NCBI RefSeq assembly: GCF_014196745.1
Contig: NZ_JACIEH010000001.1
Coordinates: 558,001 to 622,000, forward strand
Direction of reading: 5' to 3'
DNA length: 64,000 bases
Origin: Sphingomonas kyeonggiensis
GTDB taxonomy: Bacteria > Pseudomonadota > Alphaproteobacteria > Sphingomonadales > Sphingomonadaceae
A program made the translations under genes and the position numbers. Of this stretch, positions 34,439 through 43,427 are shown in pieces. How positions within the stretch are numbered: the stretch's first letter is position 1; each line of letters opens with the position of its first letter. The notes under the pieces are model-generated. The model ran no database searches. It saw only the letters and a program-made list of their open reading frames with translations, and was not told the DNA's origin.

Positions 34439-36322
34439 TCAGTCGTTCGCCCCCACGATCTTCGCCACGCCGGCTGCAGCGTTCGGGTGGTACCCTGCCT
34501 TGGCGCCTTCGTAGAACCGGACCGCGATCGGCTTGCCCCAGTCGCCCTGGGCCATCAGGTCCCTGTAGATCGGGTAGATCAGCAGGCCGCGGCCGACCCG
34601 TTTCACGAACGCCTCGATGCTCGGCAGCGCGGGCTCGTAGCGGTTGGCGATCGCCAGCTCCGCCCAGGCCGAGCGGACATAGGCGTTGTTCGACGCGGAC
34701 AGGCCGAGCGTCTCGTCCAGCTCCTTGAGGCGGGCCGGAGTCTGCTGGCGGGGCAGGCCGTTGAGGAAGCGCAGCCATTGCTGGGTCGCCCAGCCGGTCG
34801 GCTGCACCGCGCTGGCAGGGCCGCCGGCGTTGAATGCGGCGAGCTTGGCATCGACTGCGGCGAGCGTCGCCGAAGTGACGTGTACCGCATTGTCGGGCAG
34901 GCCGGCTTGATAGGCCCAGCGATCGAGCTCGAGCTTCGCCTCGAGCGCCTTGTCACCCTTGATCAGGTTGGTGCGCAGGTCCGCCAGGAAGCCGGCGGTG
35001 GTCTGCGGCTGGAAGGCATGGCGATCGAAATAGGAGCGCAGATAGGCGTCCCACTTCGCCCGGCCGACTGCCGCCTCGATCGTGCGTAGGAAGGTCGAGC
35101 CCTTGAAATAGTCGAGCTGGCCAAAGGTCGCGCCCGGCTCGCCGTGCAGGCGGGTGGTCGGGGCGTCATTGCCGCCGGCATCCTTGATGTCGCGGACCAG
35201 CCCGTCCCAGTCGAGATCGGCGTACATGGCGGCGCGTTCCTTACCGTAGACCGCCTCCATGATCCGGTTCTCGAAATAGGTGGTGAAGCCTTCGTTTAGC
35301 CAGCTGTCCGACCAGGTCGCGTTGGTGACGAGGTTGCCCGACCAGCTGTGCGCCAGCTCGTGCGCGACCACGTCCGTATTCGAACGATCGCCGGTGATGA
35401 TCGTCGGGGTCAGAAAGGTGAGGGTGGGGTTCTCCATGCCGCCGTACGGGAAGCTCGGCGGCAGGACGAGCATGTCGTAGCGGCCCCAGCGATAGGGGCC
35501 GTAGAGCGCCTCGGCCGCGTCGATCATCTTCTCGACATCGGCGACCTCGTGCGCGGCGGCATCGAGCTGGCTCGGCTCGGCCCAGACGCCCGAGCGGGGG
35601 CCGGTCGCCTTGAAGGCGAGGTCGCCCACCGCAAACGCGATCAGATAGGGCGGCACCGGCCGGTCCATCTTGAAGCGGAACTTGCGCTTCTGGTGCGGGA
35701 CCAGTTCGCCCTTGTCGCCGTCGAGTCGATCGCCGCTCATCACCGCGACGAAGCCGTCGGGCACGGTGAGCGTCGCCGACCAGGTCTGGCGGATGCCGGG
35801 GCTGTCCTGGGTGGGGATCCAGCTGCGGTTGTTGATCGGCTGGCCCTGGCTGAACAGATAGGGCTTCTGCTTGCCGGCGGTCAGCTCGGGCGGGAGCCAG
35901 CCGAGCGCACTGGCGCCGGGTTTGGTCTTGTAGCGGACCAGGATCTGCTTGTTGCCCTCGAACTGCACGGTCAGGGCCGAGCCGAGGCCGATCTCGGTTT
36001 CGCGCGGGCCGATCTTGTAGGGGAGCGGCTTGCCCTTGGGGCAGGTGACCGAGACGATGTCGAGATAGTCGACGTCGAGCACGATCTCGGTCGCGCCCTT
36101 CGCCGCCAGCACGTCGAGCGTGGCGACGCCGGACAGGGTCTTGGTCGCGAAATCCACGTCGAGGTTGAGGTCGACATGGGTGACGCGCGCCGCCTCGGGC
36201 TCGGCATGGGTCCACACGTCCCTGGCTTCGGGCGTGGTGAGGATCGGGGCGGGCTTGCCGGTCTGGGCGGCGGCGGGTGCGGCGATCACGATCGCGGCGG
36301 CGAGGGCGGGAAGGATACGCAT
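34439..36322 (-). CDS. Exported M1-family aminopeptidase (leukotriene-A4-hydrolase-like)
   Basis: 627 residues with a signal peptide (1-20, AAAQT). Catalytic features are GGMEN (294-298, exopeptidase motif), HELAH (321-325) and the second zinc ligand Glu344 in NEGFT. After the thermolysin-like domain the C-terminal 150 residues form the helical domain of LTA4H-type aminopeptidases. Length matches that family (about 610-640). It is a periplasmic or cell-surface zinc peptidase. Confidence 0.95.
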   Translation of the reverse strand: MRILPALAAAIVIAAPAAAQTGKPAPILTTPEARDVWTHAEPEAARVTHVDLNLDVDFATKTLSGVATLDVLAAKGATEIVLDVDYLDIVSVTCPKGKPLPYKIGPRETEIGLGSALTVQFEGNKQILVRYKTKPGASALGWLPPELTAGKQKPYLFSQGQPINNRSWIPTQDSPGIRQTWSATLTVPDGFVAVMSGDRLDGDKGELVPHQKRKFRFKMDRPVPPYLIAFAVGDLAFKATGPRSGVWAEPSQLDAAAHEVADVEKMIDAAEALYGPYRWGRYDMLVLPPSFPYGGMENPTLTFLTPTIITGDRSNTDVVAHELAHSWSGNLVTNATWSDSWLNEGFTTYFENRIMEAVYGKERAAMYADLDWDGLVRDIKDAGGNDAPTTRLHGEPGATFGQLDYFKGSTFLRTIEAAVGRAKWDAYLRSYFDRHAFQPQTTAGFLADLRTNLIKGDKALEAKLELDRWAYQAGLPDNAVHVTSATLAAVDAKLAAFNAGGPASAVQPTGWATQQWLRFLNGLPRQQTPARLKELDETLGLSASNNAYVRSAWAELAIANRYEPALPSIEAFVKRVGRGLLIYPIYRDLMAQGDWGKPIAVRFYEGAKAGYHPNAAAGVAKIVGAND

Positions 36323-36413
36323 GGCGGAGTGCTAAGCGGATCGGCGATGAACGGCAACTGAGTGTGGACGACGCCGGCCCAGGCATAGACGAAGCCGGTC
36401 GGCGCCCGTCGGG

Positions 36414-38429
36414 TCACGCGTCGAGCACGTCCCGGACTTTTGCCGCCAGGTCGGTATAGGTGAAGGGCTTGGCCAGCAGTTGCACGCCGGGATCGAGACG
36501 GCCGTGATGGACGATCGCGTTGCGGGCATAACCGGTGGTGAACAGCACCTTCATGTCGGGCCGCCTGGCCTGGGCCTCGGCGGCGAGCACCGCGCCGGTC
36601 ATGCCGCGGGGCAGGACGACATCGGTGAACAGCAGGTCGATCCTGCCCGGCTCGGCATCGAGCGCGGCGAGGGTGGCGGGGCCGTCGCCCGCCTCGATCA
36701 CCCGGTAGCCGAGCTCGCGCAGCACCTCGACCGTGTAGGCACGGACATTCTCGTCGTCCTCGCACACCAGGACCGTCTCGTGGACGCTGCCCTGCGGCAC
36801 CAGTTCGACCGGCGCCTGGGGTGCCGCCGTCCCGGTCGTACCGCGGAAGCGGGGCAGGTAGATCTTCACGCTCGTGCCGTGATCGGGCTCCGAATAGATG
36901 CGGACATGCCCGCCCGACTGCTTGATGAAGCCATAGACCATCGACAGGCCGAGCCCGGTACCGCGGCCGACTTCCTTGGTTGTGAAGAAGGGTTCGAAAA
37001 CGTGAGCGAGCGTTTCCGCATCCATGCCAATTCCGGTGTCGGAAACGCTTATCAGCACATATTGGCCGGGCGTCACCTCGACGTCGCGGGCCGTGTAATG
37101 GCTGTCGAGATGGGTGTTCGCGGTCTCGATCGTCAGCTTGCCGCCCCCCGGCATCGCGTCCCGCGCGTTGATCGCGAGATTGAGCAGGGCGTTCTCGAGC
37201 TGGTTGGCATCGACCTCGACCGGCCAGACCCGCCCGGCCTGGACGATCTCCACCTCGATCGTCTCGCCCAGGCTGCGGTGGAGCAGATCGGACATGCCGA
37301 CGATCAGCCGGTCGGGATCGACCCGCTCGGGCACCAGCGGCTGGCGGCGCGAAAAGGCGAGCAGGCGCTGGGTGAGCACCGCCGCGCGCTGCGCCCCGTT
37401 CATCGCCGCACCCGCCGCCCGCGCCAGCCGGGGCTGGTCCCCGGGCAGGTTGCGCTGGAGGATGTCGAGATTGCCGGTGACGATCTGGAGCAGGTTGTTG
37501 AAGTCGTGCGCCACGCCGCCGGTGAGCTGGCCGACGGTCTCCATCTTGTGCGACTGGCGCAGCGCTTCCTCCGCGGTCTCCAGCGCCTCCGCCGCCTCGC
37601 GCTCGGTGGTAATGTCGCGGGCGACGCAGTAGAGCAGGTCGCCCTCGGGCACCGTCGTCCAGCTGAACCAGCGATAACTGCCGTCCCGGGCGCGCAGGCG
37701 GTTCTCGAAGCGCCAGGTCGGCTCGCCCTGCTGGAGCCGTTCGAGCTCGGCGCGGGTACGGTCGCGATCGTCGGGATGCTCGATCCATTCGGAGGTGCGG
37801 CCGACGAGCTCGCCCTCGCTCCAGCCGAGTATCTCGGTCCAGGCCGGGCTGGCGTTGCGCCAGATGCCCTGGGTGTCGGCGATCAGGAAGGGATCGCGGG
37901 CCAGCGTCCATAGCCGGGTGCGGTCGGCCAGTGCCTCACGCTCGGAAAGGACGCGCGCGGTGGTCTCGCTGACGATGCACAGCACGCCGCCGACCGATCC
38001 GTCGTCGTCGAACACCGGCGAATAGCTGATGTCGAAATAGACCGTCTCGCCGCGCCCCTGGTCGCGCTCGATATAGAAGGGCCGGTCCTTGGCCCAGAAG
38101 GGCTCGCCGGTGTCGCGAACGCCCTGGAGCAAAGGCCCCAGATCGCCCCACAGCTCCCCCCACCAGGTCTTCGCCGACTGGCCCAGCGCACGCGGATGCT
38201 TGTCGCCGATCGTAGGCGCATAGGCCTCGTTGTAGAGCGCGCAGAATTCCGGGCCCCAGAACATCACGATCTCGGCATGCGAGGGCAGCATCAGGCGCAC
38301 TGCCGCGGTGAGCGCGTTCGACCAGGAGCAGACCGAGCCGAGGGGAGAGTCGTCGCTGATCGCGGACGTCAGCCGGCCCAGTTCGCCAAAGGCGTCGAAC
38401 GTGGTGGCTGGTGCGATCGCGGTGGCCAT
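36414..38429 (-). CDS. Hybrid sensor histidine kinase with receiver domain
   Basis: 671 residues without membrane segments. The first 135 residues are a PAS-like sensor, a second PAS lies at about 175-275, then the HisKA box around GGVAHDFNNLL, the ATPase domain with DTGIGMD and GTGLGLSMVYG, and a C-terminal receiver (about 550-670) with phospho-acceptor Asp in LFTDVVLPRGM and the Lys of LLAKPF. This is the soluble PAS-hybrid class common in alphaproteobacteria, where the receiver can reverse phosphoflow. No separate response regulator is adjacent except the LytTR gene upstream. Confidence 0.93.
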   Translation of the reverse strand: MATAIAPATTFDAFGELGRLTSAISDDSPLGSVCSWSNALTAAVRLMLPSHAEIVMFWGPEFCALYNEAYAPTIGDKHPRALGQSAKTWWGELWGDLGPLLQGVRDTGEPFWAKDRPFYIERDQGRGETVYFDISYSPVFDDDGSVGGVLCIVSETTARVLSEREALADRTRLWTLARDPFLIADTQGIWRNASPAWTEILGWSEGELVGRTSEWIEHPDDRDRTRAELERLQQGEPTWRFENRLRARDGSYRWFSWTTVPEGDLLYCVARDITTEREAAEALETAEEALRQSHKMETVGQLTGGVAHDFNNLLQIVTGNLDILQRNLPGDQPRLARAAGAAMNGAQRAAVLTQRLLAFSRRQPLVPERVDPDRLIVGMSDLLHRSLGETIEVEIVQAGRVWPVEVDANQLENALLNLAINARDAMPGGGKLTIETANTHLDSHYTARDVEVTPGQYVLISVSDTGIGMDAETLAHVFEPFFTTKEVGRGTGLGLSMVYGFIKQSGGHVRIYSEPDHGTSVKIYLPRFRGTTGTAAPQAPVELVPQGSVHETVLVCEDDENVRAYTVEVLRELGYRVIEAGDGPATLAALDAEPGRIDLLFTDVVLPRGMTGAVLAAEAQARRPDMKVLFTTGYARNAIVHHGRLDPGVQLLAKPFTYTDLAAKVRDVLDA

Positions 38430-38536
38430 GCGGTTCCCGAAGAGATTCTATCGTTGCGCAGGCGAAATCGAGCCCGTTGCATGCACCAACGCGGGGCGCG
38501 TCATTCTGCTCCCGGAAAACCGTGGAAAAGCGCGGG

Positions 38537-39397
38537 TCAGTGGCCGAAAGCGGCGAGCGCGGTCCGGTAGCTGCGGCCGAGGGGCACGATCGCGCCGCAG
38601 CGGAGCTGGACGGCGGGGCGGCCACCCGCCTCGCGGTAGATCTGCGAGACATGGCGCTGGTTCACCACCACCTGGCGGTGCACCCGGACGAAGCCGAGCC
38701 CGGCGAAGCGATCGGCCAGTTCCGAGAGCGGCGCGCGGACCAGGTGGACGCGGCCATGGGCGAGGATCTCGCTGTAGTTCCCCGCCGAGCGGATCTGCGC
38801 GACGTCGCAGGCGCGCACGCGGAGGAACGGCGCCTCGGGCAGGTCGAGCCATTGCTCGCCTTCGGACCGGGCAATGGCCTGCGGCATCAGGATCGGCAGA
38901 GGTTCGGCGTAATCGTCTTCGTACGGAACGCGCCGGCGATCGGCGAGGTGGCGGCCCCAGGCCATCAGCGTCAGCAGCGCAGTGGAGCCGAGGATCGCCG
39001 AGCGCGGCAGGAAGCTGATCAGCGACGGCGGCAGGGCAGGGCCATGCGGTCCGCAAAGCTCATAGGGCAGGATGGCGAAGGCGAAGCGCGAGCTGGCCAG
39101 CTCGGCGAGCGTCACCGGCACGAAGGCGAGCGCACCGAGCAGCAGCGGCGACTGGCGGGGCGCCTGGAGCATCTCCTGCACCGGCTTGCGGCTGGCCCAG
39201 GCAATGGTGAGCATCGCGCCCCATACGAGCAGGCGCGCGAGCCGCGCCTCGTCCGGATGCTGGGTGGCGAAGCTGTCGGCACCGGACTGCATCCCGCCCA
39301 TGCCGAAGCCGAGCAGGAAGGTGAACAGCGCTAGCGCCGCCGCTGCGCTCAGCGGGACCCGAATGTCCCAAATCGACTCGTTGGCCGCCCTCTCCAT
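38537..39397 (-). CDS. Membrane-anchored LytTR-family regulator
   Basis: 286 residues. Four hydrophobic segments occupy roughly 14-35, 55-70, 82-105 and 130-150, and a LytTR DNA-binding domain fills about 185-286 (FLRVRACDVAQIRSAGNYSE, FVRVHRQVVVNQRHV). It is the integral-membrane LytTR type that works without a receiver domain. It is divergent from a TonB-receptor gene and the space between contains two GCCGTTCGTC direct repeats, fitting a LytTR site. Confidence 0.9.
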   Translation of the reverse strand: MERAANESIWDIRVPLSAAAALALFTFLLGFGMGGMQSGADSFATQHPDEARLARLLVWGAMLTIAWASRKPVQEMLQAPRQSPLLLGALAFVPVTLAELASSRFAFAILPYELCGPHGPALPPSLISFLPRSAILGSTALLTLMAWGRHLADRRRVPYEDDYAEPLPILMPQAIARSEGEQWLDLPEAPFLRVRACDVAQIRSAGNYSEILAHGRVHLVRAPLSELADRFAGLGFVRVHRQVVVNQRHVSQIYREAGGRPAVQLRCGAIVPLGRSYRTALAAFGH

Positions 39398-39434
39398 GCA
39401 CGCAGGATAACCCGCGAACGCGCGCGCGCGAACT

Positions 39435-39464
39435 GCCGTTCGTCACATCCATGCGCCGTTCGTC
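39435..39464. promoter_or_regulatory. Tandem LytTR-type binding site
   Basis: GCCGTTCGTC occurs at 39435-39444 and 39455-39464, exactly 20 bases apart. LytTR regulators bind two direct repeats with a CCGTT core about two helix turns apart. Location between the LytTR gene and the TonB-receptor gene supports regulation of one or both. Confidence 0.65.
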
Positions 39465-39540
39465 CCAGCCCGCTCCACGCGCCGCCCTGCCAGGCGGCAA
39501 ATCCGCGCCGACAGGGGTGTCAGGGAAGAGGGTTCCAGTC

Positions 39541-41469
39541 ATGCGTCATTCGGTATTCTGTCTATCGCTTCTCGCGGCGCCCGCCGTTCATGCGCAGACC
39601 GCCAGGCCACCCCAGCCGCCGGCCAATGGCGATGTGGTCCGCGCCGCCGACGATGCTTTTGGCCGACGCGTGGGGATCGAGGAGGTCGGGCTCTATTCGG
39701 AAGGCGAGGTGCGCGGCTTCGATCTGCAGGCAGCGGGCAACTACCGGATCGAGGACCATTATTATGTCCGCGTCGCGGGGATGCTCCAGCCGCTCAATGG
39801 CGGCACCGCGATCCGGGTCGGCGCCAATGGCCTGCGCACCGATTTCGCCGCACCCTCGGGCGTGGTGCAGTACACGCTGCCGGCCGGTGGTGCGGGCGCG
39901 CGGGCGTCGCTCGAGGCCGGCTGGTGGGGCGGATCGGGCCCGGTGGCAATGCTGCGCGGGGCTGCTGGGACCGACAAGGTCTCGCTCGCCGGCGGCCTGC
40001 AGCTCGGCATCGGCCAGCGCTATACCGACGGGACGGGCGGCGATTTCATTGCTGTCGGCCTGGTCCCGCGCTGGTCGCCGGCGCCGGGCGTGCAGATCAC
40101 CGGGCTATGGAGCCACAACTGGTTCCCGCGCGAAGGCGATACCTTCTTCGCCAATCCCGCCGGCGCCCCGCGCGAGATCGAACGCTGGACCAACCGGACC
40201 CAGCGCTGGATGCGCGGCTACAATGAATCCGACCTGGTCGGCGCCTTTGCCGATGTCGATGCGGGGGATGGCTGGAAATTCGGGGCTTCGCTGTTCCGCA
40301 ACGCGCTTCCCTATTCGCGCAGCGTGTTCAACCTGCTCCGCTTCACCGGCAATGGCCGCGAGGCCCAGCAGAGCGGCCAGATCTATGGCGCGGATACGCG
40401 GGCGTCGGTCTCGGGCGAGGTGACTGCCGCGAAGCAGTTCACCACGGGCAATTTCACCCACCGGATCATCGCGATGGCGCGTCGGCGCGATTCGATGGTG
40501 CGGAGCGACCCGGGAATTCCCTATGCGCTGGGCACCTATGCGGATGTGAACGACATCCCGGAGATCGCCGCGCCGGCGATCGCGCGCGGCACGGCGCGGA
40601 TGCGCGACGATGTCGGGCAATGGACCGGCGGGCTCGGCTATCGCCTGTCGATCGGATCGCTGGCCGAGCTGCGGCTCGATGCGCAGCGGGTCGACTATGC
40701 CAAGCGCATCCGCGGGGTGGATGGGCGGGTGACCGAGCAGACGACGCGGCCCTGGCTCTATGGCGGGGCGCTGTCGGTGGCGGTCAGCGACCGGCTCACC
40801 GGTTTCGCCAGCTATGCGCGGGGGCTGGAGGAAGCCGGCGTCGCGCCCGCCAATGCGACCAATCGCGGCGCGGTGCTGCCCGCCGCCATCTCGCGCCAGG
40901 CCGAGCTGGGGGTGAAGTACCGGTTCGAGGGCGGGCCGACGCTGATCGCCGGATTGTTCGACCTCTCCAAGCCGACACCGGGGCTGGATGCGAGCGGCGC
41001 GTTCGACTTTGTCGGCACGGTGCGCCATCGCGGTGCCGAGCTGTCGCTGGCGGGCCCGATCACCCCCAGGCTGAGCGCGGTGCTGGGGGCGACCTATCTG
41101 GATGCGAAGATCGAGGGCGAGCTGGTGGACCGGGGCGTGATCGGCACGCGCCCGATCGGCCGGCCGGAAGTGACGGCGCTGGCCAATCTCACCTGGCGGG
41201 TGCCCGGCGTGGAAGGGCTGACGGTGGACGGCGGGGTGAATGTGCGCGGCGAGCGCTATGCCGATCGCGAGAACCGGGTGTCGCTGCCGGGCTATGCGAT
41301 GTTCAACCTCGGCCTGCGCCAGGCCTTCGAGCTGGACGGCCATCCGGTGACGCTGCGCGCGCGGGTGACCAACCTGACGGACAAGTTCGCCTGGAACCCG
41401 ACGAACTCTGGGCTGATCACGCCGATCCTGCCGCGGACGCTTACGCTTACGCTGACGGGGGAGATCTAG
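39541..41469 (+). CDS. TonB-dependent receptor
   Basis: 642 residues from the ATG at 39541, which fits a signal peptide (MRHSVF...HAQTA). The plug contains DDAFGRRVGIEEVGLYSEGEVRG and NYRIEDHYYVRVAGML, characteristic of the siderophore/iron receptor subgroup with the VRGF-type segment, followed by a barrel of repeated aromatic strands ending LTLTLTGEI. Substrate unknown. A tandem LytTR site lies upstream and the divergent LytTR regulator may switch it on. Confidence 0.88.
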   Translation: MRHSVFCLSLLAAPAVHAQTARPPQPPANGDVVRAADDAFGRRVGIEEVGLYSEGEVRGFDLQAAGNYRIEDHYYVRVAGMLQPLNGGTAIRVGANGLRTDFAAPSGVVQYTLPAGGAGARASLEAGWWGGSGPVAMLRGAAGTDKVSLAGGLQLGIGQRYTDGTGGDFIAVGLVPRWSPAPGVQITGLWSHNWFPREGDTFFANPAGAPREIERWTNRTQRWMRGYNESDLVGAFADVDAGDGWKFGASLFRNALPYSRSVFNLLRFTGNGREAQQSGQIYGADTRASVSGEVTAAKQFTTGNFTHRIIAMARRRDSMVRSDPGIPYALGTYADVNDIPEIAAPAIARGTARMRDDVGQWTGGLGYRLSIGSLAELRLDAQRVDYAKRIRGVDGRVTEQTTRPWLYGGALSVAVSDRLTGFASYARGLEEAGVAPANATNRGAVLPAAISRQAELGVKYRFEGGPTLIAGLFDLSKPTPGLDASGAFDFVGTVRHRGAELSLAGPITPRLSAVLGATYLDAKIEGELVDRGVIGTRPIGRPEVTALANLTWRVPGVEGLTVDGGVNVRGERYADRENRVSLPGYAMFNLGLRQAFELDGHPVTLRARVTNLTDKFAWNPTNSGLITPILPRTLTLTLTGEI

Positions 41470-41593
41470 GTAAGCTTTTCCCCGGCGAAGGCCGGGGTCC
41501 AGACTAAGCAGTGCGCGTCGCAGACGCGCCAAGGCGCGTAACTTTCAAGTCTGGGCCCCGGCCTTCGCCGGGGAAAGAAGAAGGGAAGCTTAC
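41470..41593. repeat. Convergent-gene palindrome (terminator)
   Basis: Three nested inverted repeats: GTAAGCTT (41470-41477) with AAGCTTAC (41586-41593); the arm TTTCCCCGGCGAAGG at 41477 with its complement near 41562-41576, each forming its own CCCCGGC hairpin; and CCAGACT (41499-41505) with AGTCTGG (41548-41554). It separates the TonB receptor from aroB, whose stop lies inside the outer repeat. A second class of palindrome from that at 8779. Confidence 0.7.
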
Positions 41594-42678
41594 CTCGGCT
41601 GCGTGTCCAGGAACTCGGCCACCTCGGCGAGGTCGACAGTCTTGTCGAGATAGGTCTGCCCGATCCCGCGGGCGAGCAGGAAGGGCAGGGTCCCGGCGCT
41701 CATCTTCTTGTCGTGGAGCATGTGCTCCACGAGCCGCGCACCGGAGGCGGTGATCCCCGCCGCCTTCAGCCCGTTTGGCAGGCCGACAGCAGCCAGGTGC
41801 GCGGCAACCCTTTCGGCGTCCTGGCCGGGGCAGATGCCCCTGGCCGCCGAGAAGCCGAACGCCAGCGCCATGCCCGCCGCGACGCCCTCGCCGTGGAGCA
41901 GCTTGTCGGAAAAGCCCGCCTCGGCCTCCAGCGCATGGCCGAAGGTGTGGCCGAGGTTGAGCAACGCGCGCGTGCCGGTGGTCTCGCGCTCGTCCGCCGC
42001 GACGATCCGCGCCTTGGCGCCGACCGAATGGGCGATGGCATGTTCGCGCGCGGCCGGATCCCCGGCCATCAGCGCGGCGGCATTGGCCTCGCACCATTCG
42101 AAGAAGGCGAAATCGTCGATCAGCCCGTATTTCACGACTTCGGCATAGCCGGCGCGGAGATCGCGGGCGGGCAAGGTGTCGAGCACCCGCGGATCGATCA
42201 GCACGACGCTCGGCTGGTGGAAGGCGCCGACCAGGTTCTTGCCGGCGCGGGTGTTGATCGCGGTCTTGCCGCCGACCGAGCTGTCGACCTGGGCGAGCAG
42301 GGTGGTGGGCACCTGGACGAAGCTGCAGCCGCGCTTGAGGATCGAAGTGGCGAAGCCGACCAGGTCGCCGATCACGCCGCCGCCCAGCGCAATGATATGG
42401 TCGCTGCGCTCGACGCCCAGCTCGAGCAGCCGGTCGAGCAGCGCCTCGAGCTGGCCCCAGCTCTTGGTGCCCTCGCCGGGCTTGAGCACGATCGCGTCGC
42501 TCGGCCCCAGGCTCGCCTGCAGCGTGGCGAGGTGCGGCAGGACGTTCTCATCGGTGACGATCACCCAGCGGCGGCCCTTGTCGAAGGGGGCGAGCGCTTC
42601 GCCTGCGCGGGCGAGGATCCCGGCTTCGATGCGGACGTCATAGCTGCGGTCGCCAAGCGCGACGGGGACATTTGTCAC
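41590..42678 (-). CDS. aroB: 3-dehydroquinate synthase
   Basis: 362 residues from the GTG at 42678, whose GTGA overlaps the aroK stop. NAD-binding region GGGVIGDLVGFATSILKRG, active-site QVPTTLLAQVDSSVGGK, metal ligands in RAGYAEVVKYG and LNLGHTFGHALE are as in AroB. Second step of the shikimate pathway, cytoplasmic. A frame running 69 residues further upstream lies over aroK. Confidence 0.97.
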   Translation of the reverse strand: MTNVPVALGDRSYDVRIEAGILARAGEALAPFDKGRRWVIVTDENVLPHLATLQASLGPSDAIVLKPGEGTKSWGQLEALLDRLLELGVERSDHIIALGGGVIGDLVGFATSILKRGCSFVQVPTTLLAQVDSSVGGKTAINTRAGKNLVGAFHQPSVVLIDPRVLDTLPARDLRAGYAEVVKYGLIDDFAFFEWCEANAAALMAGDPAAREHAIAHSVGAKARIVAADERETTGTRALLNLGHTFGHALEAEAGFSDKLLHGEGVAAGMALAFGFSAARGICPGQDAERVAAHLAAVGLPNGLKAAGITASGARLVEHMLHDKKMSAGTLPFLLARGIGQTYLDKTVDLAEVAEFLDTQPR

Positions 42679-43214
42679 GGATTCAGGGCCTTCAGGATCG
42701 CGTCGACGGTGGTGTCGTGCGGCGCTGCTATGCTGGGCACCCGGATCGGTGCAAGCGCGTAATAGGGATTGCGCAGCGCGGCGAGCTCGGTGAGCACCAC
42801 CTCGGGATCGCGTCCGCGCAGCAGCGGGCGGGTATCGCGGCGGCGGACCCGGTCGGCGAGCACCGCCGGCTCGGCATCGAGCCACACCGCGATGGCATGC
42901 TCCAGGATCAGCGTGCGGGTATGCTCGTTCATGAAGGCGCCGCCGCCGGTGGCGATGATCTTGGGCGCGCCATCGACCAGCCGGGCGATCACCCGCCGCT
43001 CCCCATCCCGGAAATGCGCCTCGCCGAAACGCTCGAAGATATCGGCCACGGTCATCCCCGCAGCCGCCTCGATCTCATGATCCGCGTCAACGAAGGGCAG
43101 GCGCATGCGCTGCGCCAGGCGCCGGCCGACCGTGGTCTTGCCTGCGCCCATGAGGCCGATCAGCACGATCGCCTTGCCCGTCCATGCGGTATTCGTTGCC
43201 TGAGTTTGTAACAT
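42675..43214 (-). CDS. aroK: Shikimate kinase
   Basis: 179 residues from the ATG at 43214. P-loop GLMGAGKT (20-27), shikimate-binding FVDADHEIE and GGGAF, and RDTRPLLRG of the lid are all present. Transcribed together with aroB. The frame continues upstream over the divergent small gene, but this ATG gives the normal family length. Synteny aroK-aroB with divergent small protein is usual in sphingomonads. Confidence 0.96.
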   Translation of the reverse strand: MLQTQATNTAWTGKAIVLIGLMGAGKTTVGRRLAQRMRLPFVDADHEIEAAAGMTVADIFERFGEAHFRDGERRVIARLVDGAPKIIATGGGAFMNEHTRTLILEHAIAVWLDAEPAVLADRVRRRDTRPLLRGRDPEVVLTELAALRNPYYALAPIRVPSIAAPHDTTVDAILKALNP

Positions 43215-43289
43215 GTTCGCAGGGGCTATACAGCGAGGGCGGTCGTCGGGCAAAAGGCCTGCGAATTCACAATTTCCGGACCAGTTTTC

Positions 43290-43427
43290 ATGTCCCGCTT
43301 GATCGTTGCGTTGATCGTCATTCTCGTCGTCCTGGTCGGCGGCCTGTTCTTCCTCGCTGGCCGCGAGACGAAGAAGGAGCCGGTGCGCATGGAGAAGGTG
43401 GTCCCGCTTGAAAATCTCGCGAAGTAA
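43290..43427 (+). CDS. 45-residue single-pass membrane protein
   Basis: An ATG at 43290 opens a 45-residue frame: a hydrophobic helix (residues 4-23, LIVALIVILVVLVGGLFFL) followed by a basic-acidic tail ending NLAK. It lies 76 bases from the divergent aroK start and its last 20 bases overlap the start of the next gene in another frame, the layout of a coupled pair. The gene is short of typical length cut-offs, so it is easily missed. Role unknown, probably in the envelope with the secreted protein downstream. Confidence 0.7.
   Translation: MSRLIVALIVILVVLVGGLFFLAGRETKKEPVRMEKVVPLENLAK

Noticed and set aside
36414..39397. Kinase and LytTR regulator as a classical two-component pair
   Set aside because: The LytTR protein has membrane segments but no receiver domain, so phosphotransfer from the kinase is not supported.
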